A stretch of 8,335 nucleotides of DNA from positions 1 through 8,335 of the forward strand of contig JBFHML010000076.1 in NCBI GenBank assembly GCA_041594335.1, given 5' to 3'. The position numbers were made by a program, and so were the translations under genes. Shown in pieces: positions 6,049-8,335 of this stretch. The notes under the pieces were generated by a model, which had not been told where the DNA came from, did not search any database, and saw nothing but the letters and a program-made list of their open reading frames with translations. Within the stretch, counting starts at the first letter, position 1, and each line of letters starts with the position of its first letter. This stretch comes from JAGPUQ01 sp041594335. Its GTDB lineage: Bacteria; Pseudomonadota; Gammaproteobacteria; Pseudomonadales; Porticoccaceae.

Positions 6049-6813
6049 CTAGAGCTCCAACAGGTCGTAATCCACGATCACCGGTGCATGGCTGGAAAAT
6101 GCTTTGGCCTTGTAGATCACCGCGTATTCCACTGTGCGGACTAGTTCCCGGGACACCAACTGGGTGTCGGTGCGCCAGCCGTCGCCTTTGCCCAGGGTGC
6201 CTGAGGGCCACCAGCTGAACTCATCGTCATCGGTGTTGCCGAGCCGGAAGGCGTCGGCATAGCCCACTTGGTCTTGGATCTGCCGCCACCACTGCGCGTC
6301 CTCGGCGCCAAAGCCGGGCTCATCACGATGCGCCGCGGCGTTTTCCACATCACTGTCCGATCCGGCCATGCCCCAACCGCCGCAGTAGATGTAGCGCCGA
6401 CGCTTGCGTGTGACCTTGTCCATATGGGCCTGCAGCGCGCCGTAAAATCGACTTTTGACCTCTGCTTGCTCGGCCGGTGGGGCGAGTAGCGACACCACGC
6501 TGACGGATCCGAAATCGGCCTGCAGATAGCGGCCGTCGGTATCCTCGCCGCTGGCCATGCCAAAGCCGTAGATAATCGCTTTGGGAATGACTTTGGTGTA
6601 GATCGCCACGCCGTCGCTGTGTGGGTCCGAAGAGTCGAGGTAATAGGCAGTGAATCCGTCGAGCTGGAATTCGCTGCGATCCTCCAGTTCTGGAATGCGC
6701 GCCCGCAAATCCTGCAGACAGATGATCTCCGCGTCTTGCCCGCTCAACCACTCGAACAGGCCGCGGGCCGCGGCCTGGAAAATGCCGTCGCAGGATAGGC
6801 TGATAACCCTCAT
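6049..6813 (-). CDS. crc: Crc-like inactive exonuclease III-fold regulator
   Basis: This 254-residue protein has the exonuclease III/EEP fold but not its active site. The family frame is clear: MRVISL at the start, AEIICLQDLRA (29-38), GRYLQADF (94-101), YIYCGGWGMA (141-150), FSWWPSG (199-205), GWRTDTQLVS (212-221) and SSHAPVIVDYD (240-250). In active enzymes these carry the catalytic E, the D and N of CGDxN, and the D of SDHAP. Here they read D35, G146, G148 and S241. The pattern of losses, the FSWWP segment and the position between rph and pyrE match Pseudomonas Crc (259 residues), which acts with Hfq to repress translation of catabolic mRNAs. A basic run, TRKRRR (135-140), lies where Crc also has one. 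AAGGGG sits five bases before the ATG. The regulatory role is inferred from homology. Confidence 0.85.
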   Translation of the reverse strand: MRVISLSCDGIFQAAARGLFEWLSGQDAEIICLQDLRARIPELEDRSEFQLDGFTAYYLDSSDPHSDGVAIYTKVIPKAIIYGFGMASGEDTDGRYLQADFGSVSVVSLLAPPAEQAEVKSRFYGALQAHMDKVTRKRRRYIYCGGWGMAGSDSDVENAAAHRDEPGFGAEDAQWWRQIQDQVGYADAFRLGNTDDDEFSWWPSGTLGKGDGWRTDTQLVSRELVRTVEYAVIYKAKAFSSHAPVIVDYDLLEL

Positions 6814-6839
6814 GATCGCCCCTTTTGCTGTCGGGCTGT

Positions 6840-6845
6840 ATCATA
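6840..6845 (-). promoter_or_regulatory. Possible -10 box for the crc-like gene
   Basis: TATGAT on the minus strand matches five of six -10 positions and lies 26 bases before the crc-like ATG, giving a leader of roughly 20 bases. No convincing -35 box is seen. No pyrE promoter could be recognised in the other direction. Confidence 0.3.
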
Positions 6846-6873
6846 CCGGACGGCTATGCCGTGCCGCATCCGG
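6846..6873. repeat. Nested inverted repeats in the crc-pyrE intergenic region
   Basis: An outer pair CCGGA (6846-6850) and TCCGG (6869-6873) encloses an inner pair, CGGC and GCCG, around TAT (6851-6861). An alternative inner pairing, ACGGC with GCCGT (6850-6862), shares a base with the outer arm. The structure precedes pyrE by about 35 bases and overlaps the presumed upstream region of the crc-like gene. It could be an operator or leader structure. No T tract follows. Confidence 0.3.
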
Positions 6874-6907
6874 CGCGTGCTGAGGCAGCTTGGCAACGGA
6901 GGAGAGG

Positions 6908-7543
6908 ATGCAGGCCTTCCAGCGGCGTTTCATTGAGCTCGCAGTGGCCGCAAAGGCGTTGCGGTTTGGGAGCTTCGAGCTCAAATCGGGCCGGATCAGC
7001 CCCTATTTCTTTAATGCCGGCAGCTTTTGTGACGGCGATAGTGCTGCCGTGTTGGGGCAGTGTTATGCGGGGGCGATCGCCGCTTCCGATCTCAAATTCG
7101 ATTTCCTCTTCGGTCCCGCCTACAAGGGCATTCCATTGGTGGTCGCTACCGCCATTGCCTTGGCCGAGCACCATGATCGCAATTGGCCGTGGGCCTTCAA
7201 TCGCAAGGAGGCCAAGAGTCATGGGGAGGGCGGTAGTCTGGTCGGTGCGCCGCCGCGCGGGCGTGCACTGATCATCGATGATGTGATTACCGCGGGGACG
7301 GCGATTCGGGAATCAGCGGCTTTGTTGGCCGAAGCGGGGGCCGAAGTTGCAGGTGTGGTGTTGGGTCTCGACCGTAGGGAGCGCGGGCGGGGGAGCGAAT
7401 CTGCTACCCAGGAGCTTGCCCGGGAATTGTCCGTTCCTGTGATCAGTATCGTCGATATCGGTCACATCATTGAATATCTTGAGGCCGGTGCCGCTGCGGA
7501 AGCGGCGGCGGTGCGGGCATACCGACGCCGCTATGGCGTATGA
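6908..7543 (+). CDS. pyrE: Orotate phosphoribosyltransferase
   Basis: This 211-residue enzyme joins orotate to phosphoribosyl pyrophosphate to form orotidine monophosphate, the fifth step of pyrimidine synthesis. Family motifs are FGSFELKSGRISPYFFNAG (20-38), FGPAYKGIPL (68-77), the catalytic flexible loop NRKEAKSHGEGG (98-109) and the PRPP-binding segment ALIIDDVITAGTA (120-132). E. coli PyrE has 213 residues. The ATG at 6908 has a strong GGAGG five bases upstream. A TTG at 6890 would add six residues but has no better signal. It is divergent from the crc-like gene and followed closely by the DUF4124-type gene. Because rph is not directly upstream on the same strand, the E. coli type of rph-pyrE attenuation cannot operate here. 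Confidence 0.97.
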   Translation: MQAFQRRFIELAVAAKALRFGSFELKSGRISPYFFNAGSFCDGDSAAVLGQCYAGAIAASDLKFDFLFGPAYKGIPLVVATAIALAEHHDRNWPWAFNRKEAKSHGEGGSLVGAPPRGRALIIDDVITAGTAIRESAALLAEAGAEVAGVVLGLDRRERGRGSESATQELARELSVPVISIVDIGHIIEYLEAGAAAEAAAVRAYRRRYGV

Positions 7544-7560
7544 AATCATCGGGGGGCGGG

Positions 7561-8250
7561 ATGCAGCGATTGAACCGAATCTCTATGGCTGCCGCGACGG
7601 CGGTGAGTTTGGTGTTGTGTTGGCCGGAGCTGCCCGTGGCCGAGGCGGCCAAGATGTACCGTTATCGCAACGAGCAGGGTGTTTTGGTCATCGATCACAC
7701 GGTGCCGGCCGGCGCTGCGGAGCGCGGCTACGAGATTCTGGCCGAGGATGGCCGCGTGCTGGAAACGGTGGCGCCCGGTGGCGACAGCCCGGCGGGAGCC
7801 GGGGACGTGGACGGCGTTCGGCTCTCTGCGGAGCAGCTCGCCGAGCGAGAAAAGATTGATCGCTACCTGCTGACCAGCTACAGCTCGGTCGCCGATATTG
7901 AGGCGGTCAAGGAGCGCCGGCTCGGAGAGGTCGCGCGGGAGATCGGCATCGCAGAGACGCAGCTCGAAGAGCTTGCGCGTGCGCGAGAAGCGGTTCAGGA
8001 ACGCGCCGCCAACCTGCAGCGTCGCGGCAAGCCGGTGACGGAAAGCGTGCTGGATGCGCTGGCCGATCTGGATGAGCGTGAGCTCAAGGTGCGCGCCCGG
8101 TTACAGGAACGCCAGCTCCAACACGCCGAGTTGGCCCAGCATTACGATGCCTACGTGGCGCGCTTTAAGGCGTTGCAAGCGGAGAGATCTGGGCAGAGCC
8201 CAGCAGATGCGGCTCCAACAGCCGCCACTGCTCCGGCCAGTGCGCCGTAG
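7561..8250 (+). CDS. Exported DUF4124-type coiled-coil protein, function unknown
   Basis: This 229-residue protein has no known function. It starts with a likely Sec signal peptide: a basic start (R3, R6), a hydrophobic core at about 9-22 and an AEA-A cleavage site near residue 29. The mature N-terminus, KMYRYRNEQGVLVIDHTVP, resembles the DUF4124 domain, a small beta-rich module of proteobacterial envelope proteins. Residues about 88-207 are heptad-like, highly charged and rich in E, R, L and A, so probably coiled coil. The last 20 residues are an Ala/Pro/Ser-rich tail. The ATG at 7561 follows a G-rich ribosome-binding region and gives a normal signal peptide. An ATG at 7540 overlaps the pyrE stop as ATGA and adds seven residues. 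A similar gene next to pyrE is, as I recall, found in Pseudomonas. The tail overlaps slmA on the opposite strand. Confidence 0.8.
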   Translation: MQRLNRISMAAATAVSLVLCWPELPVAEAAKMYRYRNEQGVLVIDHTVPAGAAERGYEILAEDGRVLETVAPGGDSPAGAGDVDGVRLSAEQLAEREKIDRYLLTSYSSVADIEAVKERRLGEVAREIGIAETQLEELARAREAVQERAANLQRRGKPVTESVLDALADLDERELKVRARLQERQLQHAELAQHYDAYVARFKALQAERSGQSPADAAPTAATAPASAP

Positions 8251-8335
8251 GGCGGTCAGCGAAGTCGGAGCGCGCAAAGCGCTGCAGTTTGCCTTCGATG
8301 AGGGCGATCAGGAGTCCCGTGGTGGCAGAAGGGAC
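8165..8335 (-). CDS. slmA: Nucleoid occlusion factor SlmA, C-terminal part
   Basis: This partial gene enters from the right edge and ends with TAA at 8165-8167. The visible 56 residues include LIALIEGKLQRFARSDF and DRPTAHWPEQWRLLEPHL. They align without gaps to the C-terminal helices of E. coli SlmA (ILAFCEGMLSRFVRSEF and YRPTDDFDARWPLI). SlmA is a TetR-family protein that binds specific chromosomal sites and disassembles FtsZ polymers, keeping septa away from the nucleoid. The DNA-binding N-terminal domain lies outside the window. The protein extends about 12 residues (LGSAQISPLATP) past where E. coli SlmA ends. In E. coli slmA is adjacent to pyrE, which supports the call. Its last 86 bases overlap the DUF4124-type gene. 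The short ORF was found by reading the edge directly. Confidence 0.8.
   Translation of the reverse strand, partial: VPSATTGLLIALIEGKLQRFARSDFADRPTAHWPEQWRLLEPHLLGSAQISPLATP
8189..8203. other. Hairpin inside the slmA/DUF4124 coding overlap
   Basis: CTGGGC and GCCCAG form a perfect 6-base stem with a 3-base loop inside the region where both strands code. It is the only obvious candidate for stopping convergent transcription here, but no T tract follows on either strand, so its role is uncertain. Confidence 0.3.

Noticed and set aside
6049..6813. Annotation as catalytically active exonuclease III (xthA)
   Set aside because: The catalytic Glu, the Asp and Asn of CGDxN and the Asp of SDHAP are all replaced, while features shared with Crc are kept.
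1..8335. CRISPR array, tRNA, rRNA, insertion sequence, prophage or novel defence system
   Set aside because: No regularly spaced repeats, tRNA-like folds, transposase or phage motifs were seen; every stretch is accounted for by core genes or short intergenic gaps.

Overview
The window is a dense chromosomal housekeeping region of a GC-rich gammaproteobacterium. Every recognisable protein resembles gammaproteobacterial homologues. The gene order yicC-gmk-rpoZ-spoT-ridA, divergent from rph with crc and pyrE beyond, is the arrangement I recall from Pseudomonas. The slmA gene near pyrE is the arrangement I recall from enterobacteria. A Chromatiales/Ectothiorhodospiraceae-type organism would fit, but the sequence alone does not fix the genus. 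No mobile elements, CRISPR arrays, tRNAs, rRNAs or foreign-looking islands are visible, and no gene-free stretch exceeds about 130 bases.

Left block, minus strand, read right to left (5169 to 67): yicC (endoribonuclease family), gmk (guanylate kinase), rpoZ (RNA polymerase omega), spoT (ppGpp synthetase/hydrolase), ridA (enamine/imine deaminase) and a FrnE-type DsbA-family oxidoreductase. Gaps are 47, 76, -26, 9 and 17 bases, so this looks like one operon. It groups GMP/GDP supply, a polymerase subunit linked to ppGpp response and the ppGpp enzyme itself, followed by metabolite-damage and thiol-redox genes. The last two genes start with TTG and GTG.

Middle, 5170 to 6048: a 129-base divergent promoter region, then rph (RNase PH) on the plus strand. 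Rph converges on the next gene with only 27 bases between the stop codons.

Right block: a minus-strand gene at 6049-6813 encodes an exonuclease III-fold protein that has lost its catalytic residues. It closely resembles Crc, the Hfq partner in Pseudomonas catabolite repression. It is divergent from pyrE (orotate phosphoribosyltransferase), which is followed by a secreted coiled-coil DUF4124-type protein. The 3' end of that gene overlaps, on the opposite strand, the 3' end of slmA (nucleoid occlusion factor), which runs off the right edge.

Most of the window is ordinary. The points most worth a second look are the Crc-like protein with its degenerated active site, the 86-base tail-to-tail coding overlap with slmA, an E-x-K-D variant of the SpoT synthetase motif, the second cysteine pair in the FrnE-like protein, and the palindromes in the yicC and rpoZ leaders.
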